A stretch of 39,444 nt of DNA from Funneliformis mosseae (GCA_910592005.1 CAJVPP010000225.1:1-39444), one strand, 5' to 3'. Positions 22,425-33,959 are shown, counted from the first letter of the stretch. Program-made: numbers and translations. Notes: generated by a model not told the origin, from the sequence alone.

Positions 22425-22966
22425 TGTTTAAAAATACATATTGCAAAATCTGATATTATCTATATAATATTAGAACACTTAAATTTTTATCTAATAAAAC
22501 TAGTCTTTTCTTATTACAATACTTTCAAAATATATTCTATAATTGTAAATAAAGTGAATTTAAAAAGATTATAAAAAAGAAAATACAATCAAAAATTTAT
22601 CAGCTTGTAATATTGGGAAAAAAAATAGATTTATAATGTTTACCAACAACATATAGTATAGCATATTTATTACAATCTAGATTATATAATTCTTGTAAAT
22701 TTCTATTCATTGAGAATAATGGCATAATATTTATTTATAACTATGCCTATTATTCAGCTTACTATAATGAAAGGTATAAAAAAGAAATTTTCAAAAATGT
22801 TTTTTCATTTTTAAAATGAATTGAAAAGGAAGCAAATATATTTACCTTAGAGAACTTTGATAATAATAATAATAATAAGAATAGTGGTGATAATAATAAT
22901 GATACAGAAGAGGAGAAGGATAGTGAAAATTCTGAAATGATATTAAAATTTTGTCTATGCTTATAA
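22425..22966 (+). pseudogene. Unidentified decayed ORF with acidic Asn-rich tail
   Basis: About 180 codons in one frame are interrupted by only a few stops (about 22453 TGA, 22552 TAA, 22634 TAA, 22817 TGA). Readable blocks include SLFLLQYFQNIFYN, CLPTTYSIAYLLQSRLYN, NNGIIFIYNYAYYSAYYNER and, after the last stop, IEKEANIFTLENFDNN. The tail is Asn-, Asp- and Glu-rich (22855-22945) and ends at TAA 22964. A frame this long in DNA so rich in A/T, with stops at Trp/Gln-compatible sites, indicates a former protein-coding repeat. Its family is not recognised. Confidence 0.5.
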
Positions 22967-25684
22967 TAAAAATTAATAAAATAAATTCATAGTAAATTTA
23001 AAATAAAAGAATAATAAATGCTCCAATTTAAATAACCTTTAATATCTTTTTTCTTACCTTTTTCTTGCTAAAAAATTTGTTTTATATAAATGTAGTTATT
23101 TACTATAAGAAAACTGTTTAAAATTAGTTTTTTATAAACAATTACATTTTATAATCATAAATTATAATAAAACTTAAATCTAAGAAAACTCATGCAATTT
23201 AATTAATCATATGAATTTATCATAAAGTTTATTTATATAGCAAAGTTTTATGAAAAACTGACAAGTTTTTAAAATGCTATCATATAACATTTCTTATACT
23301 CAAATATATTTTTCTATGTAAATTTTATATAATATTTATGTATAAGTAAAAATTCAATCATATTCATAAATTTTGTAATATTAAAACTGCTTGATTTTTA
23401 AAGCAGATCCTTATAATAAAAATTTTATAATTGAAATTAATACTAGTAAGAATATTAATAATCTTAAGAAAGTTATTAATAATGATCTTAAAAGTATCAT
23501 GGTAATAAAGGAATAAAAATTAATATTTTCTTAGAAAAACTAGAGATAAGACTGTCATTTCAATACTTAAACTTGGTGATTTTAACATTAGTCTAAAAAT
23601 AGATAACAATTTACAAAAATTACTAATTATTTTAATATGTAACAAGTTAATACAAACTTGTATATTCTTGTACAACTTCTTACTGTTATTACTAATGAGT
23701 CAAAAATTTTGTCAACATGATATAATTTAATTTTTTTCATATTTTCTGTCATATTCTTTAATAATACTGAATACTTACTTATTTCTATGCTTATCTTTCC
23801 TATTTTCTATTATCAAATCTGTTTAAAAACACATTTACATTATTATAAAACAACCTATTCTTAATAAGTAAGTTGTATTAAATTTGATCAATGTGTCTTG
23901 ACTTAGATTTTGATAATTGTGTTCATATTATTTCATTTTTAACTAATAAAGTTCAGTAAAAAAAAAAAAAAACTTTAGAAAGAGGTAAGAATATATAAAA
24001 TGACCTTTATATTGCTTAGTTTTTCATTATCTAATTTTTAAATATTTTGTTAATCAATAAAAAAGACATGAAAAATTAATAATTATTTTGTGAATCCAAT
24101 AGTAAAAGAAAAATAATAATAAGAATAAAATTCACTTTTTGAAAAAATTAAAAAAGATTCTTTTATAATATTATATGAAACACAGGCATCTGAAAAGTCT
24201 ACATGTGTGATGAAAATAATATTAGTATTAAAAAATAGTAAATATATGTGTAACTAGTAAGTTTTATTTTTTGTTTACTAGATAAATTTTTTATATAGTT
24301 CTTAATTATTATTTTATTTATATTTTTATAATTATCTGAATTAGTGTAAATTTTAAGCATATTATCAAAAATATTAAAAACTTCTTTGCACTAATATCTC
24401 TCTTTATAAATATTCTAGTGAATACTTGAAATTCTGTATAGTATAAATTGTGCTGATAATTTTTTAAAATAGTAGATTAAAAAAAAGTCAGAAAGATTCT
24501 AAAAAAGTATTGTTCTTTTTTTAATGAATATAATAGAATATATTAAATAGATGGTAGTCTTCTATTCAATTTCTTGTCAACTTTCATACCATTAAGAATA
24601 ATCTACATTATTCAGACTATTTTTGTAATTTATACATTTAGTATTTTATATCTAGACTCTAGAACTTCAAACAAAGATTTAACCTCATCTTTTAACATTA
24701 AGAATTTGATCTATAATTCAAATTTTGATCTAAAATAAGTATAAGCGATGTTTAAAGAGTTTTAAGTTAATAATAAAATATAATTTGAATAGGCAATTAT
24801 TGATGACATCTTTAAACAGATAACTGAATATGTAAATAAAATATAAAACTAATAATAACTTTTATCAATAACTAATTATATTATAGCATATAGAACTTAT
24901 TTCTATTTATAGATTTGTAATTGAAGATAATCTGCCTAGAAAACTAATTAATTTATAAAATTTAGAAATAATACAAAGTCAGTTTTTTAATAGACAATTA
25001 TTAAATATTTTAAAATTTGATGAGTTCTAAAATAAGGATATGTTAAAGAAAAATATGAAAATAAGTTAATTAATTTTTTATAGATTTAGAAAGAAATTTT
25101 TTTAAGTATAATATATGTAGTCTAAACTCACTACTTTTTTATTTTATAATCAAATTTTCTATATAAAAATTAAATTACGTAAAATAAATTTTATTGGTTA
25201 ATATTTAAAAAATTTAATAAACTAATAGTTTTATTATTAAGAATTTACATAATATATTATATTTTCAGAAATCCACCAATGTGATTTATACTATTTTATA
25301 GCATATAAAGTTGCAATACCTGACAAACCTTTTTTGTATATATCTATAAACCTCTAAGAATGATAAGTATATTATTTAATTTATTTTAAAGAAATAGAAT
25401 TTAATGTTTATGGAATAATTTTTTCTAATATTTTAAATGAATAATTACAATTGTCACAAGCTTATTATTTTGCTACATCTTAGAATATCTTAATAAAAAT
25501 AAGCTTATAATAAAACTTTTAATAAAATATGATCTTATATCCTAATTTTCAATTACCTCTTTAATCAATAGTTTTTATGCTAAAAAATCAGATTAAAGTA
25601 AAAGTATATGAATTGCATAATAATTATCTGAAATTAAAAAGTATTTTTGTAATCATCATAAATATATTTCAATTGATTTTAAGA
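22967..25684. other. AT-rich gene-free tract
   Basis: No gene is supported. A ~50-codon open stretch at 23572-23726 contains LGDFNI, reminiscent of the LGDFN motif of LINE apurinic-type endonucleases, but flanking motifs are absent. The rest is A/T runs and short debris. Confidence 0.4.
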
Positions 25685-25945
25685 TCATAATTTGTGTTCT
25701 TCTAAAATTAATTTAATACCTTTTGGCTGTTTATTTAGAAGATACATTAACTGTACTGATTCATCAAACATTAATCTATCTTTAAATTTTCCTTTACTAT
25801 CAGGTTTAAGATTTATTTGTGATACAATAAGAGTATCTTTAGCATAAGCTGCATGACTTATTGTATTATCAAATACAAATATATTAATATCATTAGAATG
25901 TAATTTCTCAAATATAGAAATTATTTTTCAATTATCTAATGTTAA
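25685..25945 (-). pseudogene. DDE-type transposase fragment
   Basis: On the minus strand an ~80-codon open frame lies between two TGA codons that both fall at likely Trp positions (25928-25930 and 25685-25687). It reads LDN-stop-KIISIFEKLHSND, INIFVFDNTISHAAYAKDTL, IVSQINLKPDSKGKF and KGIKLILEEHKL. The pattern 'IFE.LHP...FVFDNS..H.A.A.DAL.......NPGGK...KG...IL.ERGLW' is, from memory, that of a large DDE-superfamily transposase group in fungi; the VFDN aspartate would be a catalytic residue. No other part of the gene is detectable, so this is a short relic. Confidence 0.55.
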
Positions 25946-26830
25946 AAAAATTATTAAAATATTAATAAATAATTGAAAAAATGTATTTGTAATACTTAAG
26001 ATTGCTAGACAAAACCTAAAGATTTTACAAGTCTTCTAAATGGAAAAAGATAAAATTTAGTGAAATTATATTAAAATCTTATTAAAAAATCTGCAAAATT
26101 CTGAAAAAGGTAATTCTATATCAAAGCTTATAAAATGTAAAACTATATCAAAACCTTAGTAAAAATTAGCAAAACTATAGTTTAGACATTTTGCCAAATC
26201 CAAAATGAGTTTAGACAAGCAACTTTAATTATATCATTTTAATATATAAAAATAAATAGCAAGGAATATCCAAAGAAATAATTATATTATTAAAAGAAAA
26301 AATAACTAACAATAAATTATATTAGTATAATGAAAATACAAGTAGATTATGAAAATAGGTAATATTAGGATAAATTAGAAAATGAATATAAGATTATATA
26401 TATTAAAGAAAGTATACTAATATCTGAAAATAATTATTTAATTATTATACTTAAAACTTAAAGCTTATTTTGTTAATTGTAAAAGGTAATTTATAGTTTA
26501 ATTAATTTTTTGTGATATTTAAACTTTTTAATGATTTAATCTTTACTACTTTATGTTTTAAATATAATAATTAATAAGAAAATAAATTATTAAATTGAAT
26601 AAAGTTTTGTTATTGTAAATTTAGTTATATTTGATAGATATCAATATATTTTTTATTAGTTTTCCTCAGTTCAAATTTGGTATAACATTAAGTAAATAGT
26701 AATTAAAACTATGAATAATTTTTGAAGCAAATGTAATATATCATATGCTAATATAACTTTTACATCGTAAATTTAAAATTTTATTTATAAAGCTACAATA
26801 TATATTTTTAAAGTTTCTATAGTCTAAAAG
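25946..26830. other. AT-rich tract
   Basis: No feature supported. Around 26150-26215 there is a mildly less AT-rich segment ('ttttgccaaatccaaaatga') with no identified function. The boundary with the next gene island lies near 26830, where CpG-containing sequence resumes. Confidence 0.5.
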
Positions 26831-26933
26831 ATGCCACGACCGAAAAATTCAAAAGCATACGTAGGATTTTCTGGCCATTTATCAGAAAGTTGATAGACTG
26901 ATTCTCATTATCCGCAGTATATTAGGATAGATA

Positions 26934-26965
26934 TCACATGATGAAATAAAGTTTTTCTCATGTGA
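26934..26965. promoter_or_regulatory. TCACATGA/TCATGTGA pair upstream of RPS12
   Basis: TCACATGA at 26934-26941 and its complement TCATGTGA at 26958-26965 lie ~110-145 bp before the probable 5'-UTR intron. A further TCATGTGA is in RPS12 intron 2 (27588-27595). The paired arrangement repeats that of the gene at 3927. It may be a bHLH-type binding site; this is inference. Confidence 0.45.
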
Positions 26966-27076
26966 ACATATAAATACATTGATCGTAATATCTAAATTGC
27001 TCCCTCTTTTAAATTTTTTTTTTATAAGTCCATCATCCATTACCTCGTTTTAAATAAAGAGAAAAAAAATCATCAT

Positions 27077-27221
27077 GTAAGTATTTACTTTTTTTTTAAT
27101 CATTTATTTTTTTATAAAGAAAAAAGATTTGAATTTATTTATTTACACGAATTTATCATAAAAAAAAGTGAGGACGTCTGATACCTGTAAAAAAAAAAAA
27201 AAAAAAAAAAATATCAATCAG
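27077..27221 (+). other. Probable 5'-UTR intron of RPS12
   Basis: A strong donor (CAT|GTAAGTAT) at 27077 and an acceptor (ATCAATCAG) ending at 27221 bracket 145 bases, 13 bases before the start codon. If unspliced, the leader would present an ATG immediately followed by TAA at 27075-27080. The interval also holds a long A run (27189-27211). Leader introns are common in ribosomal protein genes. Confidence 0.5.
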
Positions 27222-27234
27222 AAAAAATTAGAAA

Positions 27235-27868
27235 ATGCCACCCATGGTAGACGAAGACCGAGATGATGAAACGGAAAATGAAGTTGTAGAAGATCAACAA
27301 GAAGAAGAAATTCATGTTACTTCTGATACTGTTCCTTCTAAAGGTCAAATGGTAGGATATGATCGAAATTATTAGATCAAGAACTCTTAATTTCTTAATT
27401 TTAATTTAATTTTTAATCTTTTTCCTTCAATAAAGACTGTCGAAGAAGCTCTTCAGGACGTTTTAAAGCGTGCTCTTGTTTTTGACGGTCTTGCCCGAGG
27501 ATTGAGAGAATGCGCCAAGGCTCTTGACAGGTAAATTCGAAATCAAATTTTTTTTTTTTTAAAAAAAAATTTTCAACAAATCCTCTTTCATGTGACATAA
27601 CAGGCGTCAAGCTTTCTTATGTGTCCTAGTTGAAACTTGTACAGAAAAAGAATATATTAAATTAGTCGAAGCATTATGTAGTGAACATAATATCCAATTA
27701 ATAAAAGTAAGTGATGCAAAAAAATTAGGAGAATGGGCTGGATTATGTAAAATCGATAGAGAAGGTAACCCTCGTAAAGTAGTAGCTTGTTCTTGCGTAG
27801 TTGTCAAAGATTATGGTGAAGATTCTGAAGCTAGGAACGTACTTTTAGATTATTTTAAAACACGTTAA
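27235..27868 (+). CDS. RPS12: 40S ribosomal protein S12 (eS12)
   Basis: Three exons (27235-27351, 27436-27530, 27604-27868) join with GT-AG junctions to 158 residues. Residues ~40-158 carry the complete eS12 fold: [72 protein letters not shown] and [20 protein letters not shown]. The protein sits in the small ribosomal subunit. Its 39-residue N-terminal arm is strongly acidic and somewhat longer than in most eukaryotes. The start is the first ATG after the leader intron; a second in-frame ATG is three codons on. The gene is convergent with the cyclin gene. CpG-containing codons are retained throughout, in contrast to neighbouring repeats. Confidence 0.96.
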
Positions 27869-28257
27869 GACTGGTTCAGAATGAGTATCTTTGTATTTGA
27901 CTATTAAATAAATTAAAAATGTTTGTTTGAATATATACAAGATAATCATTTTATATATTATTATTTATTCATTCTAAATTTTATTTACAAAATAAAGAGA
28001 GGATCATATATATAAAATATACCCTCTCTTACTTTCTTCGTATCAATTAATTATATTATAATAATACTTATTTCATATATTTATATGCCCTACAAATAAA
28101 ATAAAATAATAATAATAATAATAATAAAAATCTTTATCAATATTATAAATAATAGTAGAAAAAAAAATTATATAATTTACCATTCTCACAATTAACCACG
28201 TTCATCTTTTCGAAATGGTCGTTTCTTCGTTCGATTTTATTAGTTAGAAATAGATAT
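27869..28257. other. Convergent intergenic region
   Basis: 3' flanks of RPS12 (+) and the cyclin gene (-). It contains an (AAT)n microsatellite at about 28101-28126 and AATAAA-like signals for both strands ('aaataaattaaaaatg' at 27905; several on the minus strand). Nothing else is seen. Confidence 0.5.
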
Positions 28258-29865
28258 TCAAACAAAATGTATTTCCGGTATTGTTGCAAACATATACCGG
28301 ACAGTATGATCTTTTGATTCCCCATTGATCATCTGAAAGGAATCTTCATCTGATAAAAAAAAAAATTGATTCTTTTAAAGACATGTTCTAGCCGATTCAA
28401 AAAAAGAATATATATTATAAATTTCTTACTAGATTCCATAGCCATGCTATTCATGATCACATCTTCCATTGATGCATCTCTTTCTTTAGCTTGCTGACTT
28501 ATAGCTAATTTCAATTGCGTAAATTCTTCATTAGCAGGGTCATCGGGGTTTGATGATGATTCTAATATGAAGTGATCCAAAATGAGGCAACATATTTCTA
28601 TAATAACATAAACAATGAATGATAATAAATATTTGATTTGCCCCGATAATAAAAACTATTCTGATTTATTTACCTTCAATATCGTCTATTCTAGCCAAAA
28701 ATAACTTGTACCAAGGTATATTGTGAACTATGGACGGAAAATTTTCTCGATGCAATAATTTCGCAGCGAGAAAAATCGAAGCCGCTGCCATGGTGGCAGG
28801 CGGAAACCTAAGACATACCGTAGTTTTATAACTTGAACATTTTTTTTTTTTTTTAGTCATTCACTACTGTTAACCTTAAGAAAAATAAATATATATACAA
28901 ATTTCTAATATATAAATTCATTTTACCATTCATTGACGATATTATATGCCTTAAGATATAAATATTTATCACCTGTATTCACAATATAAAGATTAAAAAA
29001 AATAAAATAAAATAAAATAAAAATCAATAAGATTACCTTTTAATTTCTTTACGAATTTGACCAACAATTTATGAGGAAGTACGAATTGAAAATCGAAACA
29101 TATTGTCTCGACTATCGCGCGTTCATTTTGAATAATGCGACGCCTTTGATCTTCTAACACCTAATTAAAAAAAGTACCATAATTCAATCCCTCATTCAAA
29201 TATAAATGAATTGCTGGATTTCCTTTTAAATGTACCTGACTCTCTGCATTGATTTCAGTTCCCTCAGGGTGTTTAACTTGATATGCTGCTACCAAAATGT
29301 CTTTGAGTTTTTTATAAGTTTCCTCAATTTTTGTAGAAACAAATAAACATGTAATACATAAATCCTATTTCAATGATATAATCATTAAACACCCAACCAA
29401 AATGAAAATAAAAGGAAACAAAAAAAAAAAAAAAAAATAAGCGATGTTACAGTTTTTTGCTTTGTAGATGCAAAGTCTTTTGTAGGATGAAATAAAAAGA
29501 ATCTATTATAAAGTAATTGTGCTGTGCATATCGTGCTCTGTGGTCTTTAAATTATAGATAATCACGTGAGTCAAGTCCATCGAACTGGAAAAAAAAGGTT
29601 CAAGCAATTCCTTCCAAACTTAATATTCAACTTACAACCCAAGGTTATTTCCCACAGCCGCTATAAAAGCACACCATTGTGCTCTTGACATATCTTTTGA
29701 TTCACCAGACCCTTGCTTTTCTGCACATTGAGCTACTTCAACCTTGGTAAAATATGCTTTAGCTCTACGCTCTATAACATTACATCGCTCTCCTATTACG
29801 TCTGGACTCGAATTAGCTGCAAAGTTAAATTGTCCGTTTGGGGTATTTATTAGCGGTGAAGACAT
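28258..29865 (-). CDS. Transcription-associated cyclin, Ctk2/cyclin K-like
   Basis: Eight exons (29636-29865, 29451-29544, 29236-29364, 29037-29160, 28927-28972, 28674-28831, 28430-28597, 28258-28349) keep phase and give 346 residues. Cyclin box 1 includes MSRAQWCAFIAAVGNNLGL, AQLLYNRFFLFHPTKDFAS and CLFVSTKIEETYKKLKDIL. Box 2 includes RAIVETICFDFQFVLPHKLL, KTTVCLRFPPATMAAASIFL and IEEICCLILDHF. The wide spacing and the KIEET motif are those of transcriptional cyclins (Ctk2, cyclin K/L) that activate CDK9/12-type kinases on the RNA polymerase II tail; the exact subtype is inferred. The C-terminus is polar and short. Exon 6 begins after CAAG at 28832, which restores the conserved KTTVCLRFPP. 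The ATG at 29863 is the only good start. Confidence 0.88.
29562..29569. promoter_or_regulatory. TCACGTGA octamer in cyclin intron 1
   Basis: A perfect palindromic E-box octamer inside the first intron of the cyclin gene. A second copy lies upstream of the gene at 30031-30038. CACGTG is the canonical core for Cbf1/USF-type bHLH factors in fungi; use here is inferred. Confidence 0.4.
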
Positions 29866-30030
29866 TTTTTAAGAAAATGTCACTTTAAGGAGCATGACTG
29901 AAGTTTGATTTCACTGGTCGATCAACAAGGATTATGATTGGCTGAATCGATTTGCGTAAGCAATCATTTCGTAATACAAATATTGAAGGCTTCAAAAGAA
30001 AATAATCAACTTTTCAGATTTTAAACTTGC

Positions 30031-30038
30031 TCACGTGA
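30031..30038. promoter_or_regulatory. TCACGTGA octamer in cyclin promoter
   Basis: Perfect octamer 166 bp upstream of the cyclin start codon, just before the inserted LINE 3' end. The intervening 29866-30030 is the likely promoter; it is CpG-containing and has no other clear element. Confidence 0.45.
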
Positions 30039-30067
30039 ATCCCAAAGCTTTTGATAAAAAAAAAGAC

Positions 30068-30258
30068 CTAAGTTTTATATATACTTTTTTTATTTTTTTT
30101 ATTTAACGATGTGGCACTGCCAGTAACTTTATTAAATTTATACAAAAGAAATACATAGTAAATCAAATAAATCTAGACTAAGTACTAGCTATCCCCCGTA
30201 GTTATATTACAAACCCGTTTGAATCGACCGATCATCGTCTTCCCCCTCCAACAAATCC
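30068..30258 (-). mobile_element. 5'-truncated LINE insertion (3' UTR only)
   Basis: On the minus strand this reads the terminal ~190 bp of the LINE that also ends at 34985: 'gatcggtcgattcaaacggg', 'gctagtacttagtctagatt', AATAAA, then a T/A-rich tail. It carries no coding sequence. Compared with the 34985-35160 copy it retains nearly all CpGs (cccccgtag, acccg, atcgaccga), so it is the least decayed copy and presumably the youngest. It lies ~200 bp upstream of the cyclin gene, just beyond the TCACGTGA site. Confidence 0.75.
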
Positions 30259-30421
30259 ACCATATGGGCTTATTTGACTCCAATCGATTTTATCACTGAT
30301 GTGATAAATAATGTGATATTGTGATATCAAATATGAATGCATGACGGCCAATCAAAAATTGTCAAACATCTAACTGAATTTAATCACAGTTCTATACCAA
30401 CGCGTTTAATCCAATATTGAT

Positions 30422-31140
30422 ATGGCGTTTATTTGTTATCTTTGCCAAAAGACTTTTTATTTACGAAAACAACTTTTGACTCATGAAAGAACAAGATAAC
30501 GAAATAATAAAACCATACCTGACCTTCATTTACTTACTCAACTTTCTTCTAAACAACTTATATCTTATCAAGATGCATTCATAATCTTTGTTAAAAGCGT
30601 CTTGGATTTAATAGACATTCTGTGGGATCTAAATGGCTTTCAGTAAATATCTTTTCTGAGAATGTCTTTATTTACTTATTTCAGAGTGAACCTTAATTAG
30701 ATACAATTCTGCATTACGAAAATATCGTTATACATTTAAAGGTGAGGAAGGGGAAAATAGGTTAAAACAAATTTTAAACTATGAACATTAGAATCTCTGA
30801 CAAGATTCTAAAACAAAGACAACCAGTTATGTACTATTTGTAAATTATGAGAAAAGTTATGAAGTTACCTTCAGTTGGACACAAACAAGATTAGTTAAAA
30901 ACAATCAAATATTTCAATGTAATACAGTTACTTGCACATTTATAACTGATTTAGGAGAATTTATTGATGAGTAAGGTTAAATTTTATTTACAAATTTATA
31001 ATTATAAAAGGTTATTAAAAATTTAATCATATAATTTTATTTATAGAAATAAAGTAACAAATTGATTTAAAAAATCCAAAAATGATACTGTAATACCTGT
31101 TATATATAAAACTATACAATATAAATTTATTTTACTACGC
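30422..31140 (+). pseudogene. N-terminal part of a zinc-finger repeat-family gene, decayed
   Basis: Starts MAFICYLCQKTFYLRKQLLT, a C2H2-like finger with its second His lost at the stop at 30497. After frameshifts it continues LGFNRHSVGSKWLSVNIFSE, NVFIYLFQSEP, HLKGEEGENRLKQILNYEH, and YEVTFSWTQTRLVKN up to GEFIDE. An intron-like break (gtaagg at 30973 to ttatag at 31046) follows, then NKVTN-stop-FKKSKNDTVIPVI. The blocks recall the N-terminus of a protein family very abundant in Rhizophagus repeats; its function is unknown. Stops are again Trp/Gln-compatible. The rest of such a protein is present only on the opposite strand at 31236-33660. Confidence 0.5.
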
Positions 31141-31235
31141 TTTTCTCTTTAACAATTAAATCAAAGATTTAATTAAAAAAAAAAAAATAAATTTTAATAA
31201 AATCATGTTAAATGCAAAAAACAATATATTTATTA

Positions 31236-33660
31236 TATATTTTTAATATGTAATTTAATTTTCTTTTCATTAGAATTAATATTTCTAGTATTAATTTCTT
31301 TGGGAGTTTCATTAATTAAGTAAAATAATTGCCAGTTTTCAAAAAACATAATATCAAATACTACTGATTTTTTTTTAATTCCTTTACCTATAGTAATACC
31401 ACCAAAAAACAATCGCACCTAAATTAAAATTTATTTAGTATATTAATAATTAATAAAAATAAATAATTTTTTTAATAAAATTTACAAATTATCTGATTAT
31501 ATTTTTTTTCAATACTAGAAGTAAAAAAAAATCATAATAATAAATTTCTTATTTTTAATTGACGCATAAATTAATGAATATATTATGCAAAAAAATGTAT
31601 ATATGGTGTTACATCTTGCTTGCAGTATAATTCAGGTATTTGCGATATTAAATTAAGACGTCCTTCAGTTGCACAATAAAAAGTGCAAATCTAATTTTTA
31701 GTGTCAATTTCAAATTTATCAATTTTTTGATCTGAAAGAAATGATTTTCGTAAAATTTTATAAAGTCAAAAAAATTCTTTCCATAATTTTTCAATTTGTT
31801 GTCCATAAATACCAGAAATAAATTGAAAACTGAAAAATATTCTAATACTTTTTTTTTATCAGGTTCTATTAAAGAAGTTCAATTCTATTTTCCACTAATA
31901 GATCTAGATTTAAAAAACTCAAAATGAACTTTAATATTCTGCATTACTTATTTAATTTCTAATTTAATTTTTTTTTCAAATTCTTTTTTTTTAATTAAAT
32001 CATTAAAAAGATATTTTAATAAAACATCTACAATGTGTAAAAATAAGTATAATTCATCAGAAATGTAATTTTCTTAATTAATCATAAGAAATATTGCTAG
32101 TTTTTTATTTTTACCTATTAAATTAAAAAATTTAAATATAATTAAATAATTAATAATAAAAATAAAATAAAAAAAATCTTACAAGTATTATTTTCTAAAT
32201 TTTTATGGTTTTGATTCATATGCCATTTTATATCAGATTAACAATTATAATATAAACAAAAATACTTGAAATTAGAAGCATTTAATCCTATTATTATATA
32301 CATAAATTTCTAATCACCTGAAAAAAATAATTTTATTGGCTAATGAATTCCATCTTTATTATATATTCCATTATTTTGAAGGTTAAAAAGTTGATACTGA
32401 AATATCTGTCCTATTTTAACAAGATCCTCATATTTTTCTTGATTAACATAAAGACAAATACTATATAATATAAGAAAATTATTAAAATTTAATTCAATTA
32501 ATTAATTAGTTAATTAATTTATAAATTACCAGTATTGATGTTCTGGTTTTAAAAATTCTTCACTTTCATTTAAAAGACAAAATATTACTATTACATGACT
32601 TTATTTATGACCTATATACAACTATTACCACTAAGTTTAAGTTTAAGTATATTATCAGATTTAATAATTGCGAAAGAACTTTGTTTTCAAATTGGAATTA
32701 AAGTCTGTAACATTGTATAAATTGATTTATATGCATCATTTCCAATTTCTTTTTTATTAACTATTATATCATTATCAAATTCTTCTAAATTATTAGATAA
32801 ATTTTCATTTTTATCAATATTAAATGTTCCAATTTTTATATCTTCATTAATAAGATTAGTGATTTCAATTCTATGATTAGCTATTAGATATTCACATGTA
32901 AGAGATATTTTAACTGTAGCAAGTTGTTGATATTCATCACGTGCTAATAATGATTCATCACAAACTCTAATAATAGTATCTATTTTAGTAATTTTACTTT
33001 CTTTATTAGATGGCTTATAAGTTAAAAAGATAGTTTCTCTATTAAATTCTAATTCAATTTTACAATATGAACAATTAGTTAACCTGTTTTAGTAATCATC
33101 TGATGTTTCTTAATCAAAGATCCAATTGCTTTTTCAGATTCTTTACCTAAAAATGCAAATTTTTTATTTTGTTCTGATATAGTTTGAATTGTTTTTAGAA
33201 GTCATTTTTTTATTAACTAATATTACAGAAGTATCTATTCCCAACTGACATTCATGCAATTGTCTAATATCAAAATTAAAAATATATGTACCAGATAAGC
33301 TTGAATTTGAACGATTGATTTTCTGTATAATTTATTAAATTACTTTTTTTTTATTAATAATAAAATAACAAAAAAAATCATTAATACCTTTAAAAATGTA
33401 TTAATAACACTAGTTGCAGAGCATTTATTATATATGCTATATTCTACTTTATCTTCCTTTTATACTATTATAAATTTCACTTTTCCATTTAGCTGATACT
33501 TTATTTTATAACAAATTTTTACTTCTGAAACTTCAGTTTCAATACTATAGTTATCAGATATTTGATATTGAATACAATCTTTAGAATTTTTTTGTGTGAG
33601 TTTAACTGGTGTTAGATAATATCCTAAAGATATTACTTTGTATCAAAAATAAATTGTTCT
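31236..33660 (-). pseudogene. Middle and C-terminal parts of the same repeat family, decayed
   Basis: Minus-strand blocks appear in the order expected for one gene. They are LGYYLTPVKLTQKN (33.64 kb), YSIETEVSEVKICYKIKY, YNKCSATSVINTFLKVL, then NRSNSSLSGTYIFNFDIRQL (33.31 kb) and KAIGSLIKKHQMITK. A ~130-codon open stretch follows at 32690-33079: NCSYCKIELEFNRETIFL, DTIIRVCDESLLARDEY. Then come YSICLYVNQEKYEDLVKIG (32.46 kb), PIKLFFSGD-stop-KFMYII and RLFFGGITIGKGIKKKSVVF (31.4 kb). Frameshifts and Trp/Gln-type stops separate them, and A/T-rich gaps look like former introns. A CxxC pair suggests zinc binding. The family is recognised only as a recurrent Rhizophagus repeat-borne protein; its activity is unknown. 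Confidence 0.5.
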
Positions 33661-33959
33661 GTTTTTTATTACATATTGTGTATTTATAAAAGGACTTGTA
33701 AGGTAATGATACTGAAAATTTCTTACAGAATACCTATCTATAAGAAATCTTTGTCAGTTAGAAGATATATATTATTAATTATTACTGTATGACTATATTA
33801 GAGAAAAAGTAAAAAGTACTATTTGTAAAATATAAGCTTTCATTCCAGTTACCTTCTTGATTTAACATTATGTTTTTTTAACTCAAATTGATGCGAAAGT
33901 ATTTTTAATATTATAAAAAACTAACTTATATATCGAAAATACTTTATAATAACAGTCTT

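Noticed and set aside
27607..27807. 66-codon minus-strand ORF over RPS12 exon 3
   Set aside because: Antisense of a conserved ribosomal protein exon.
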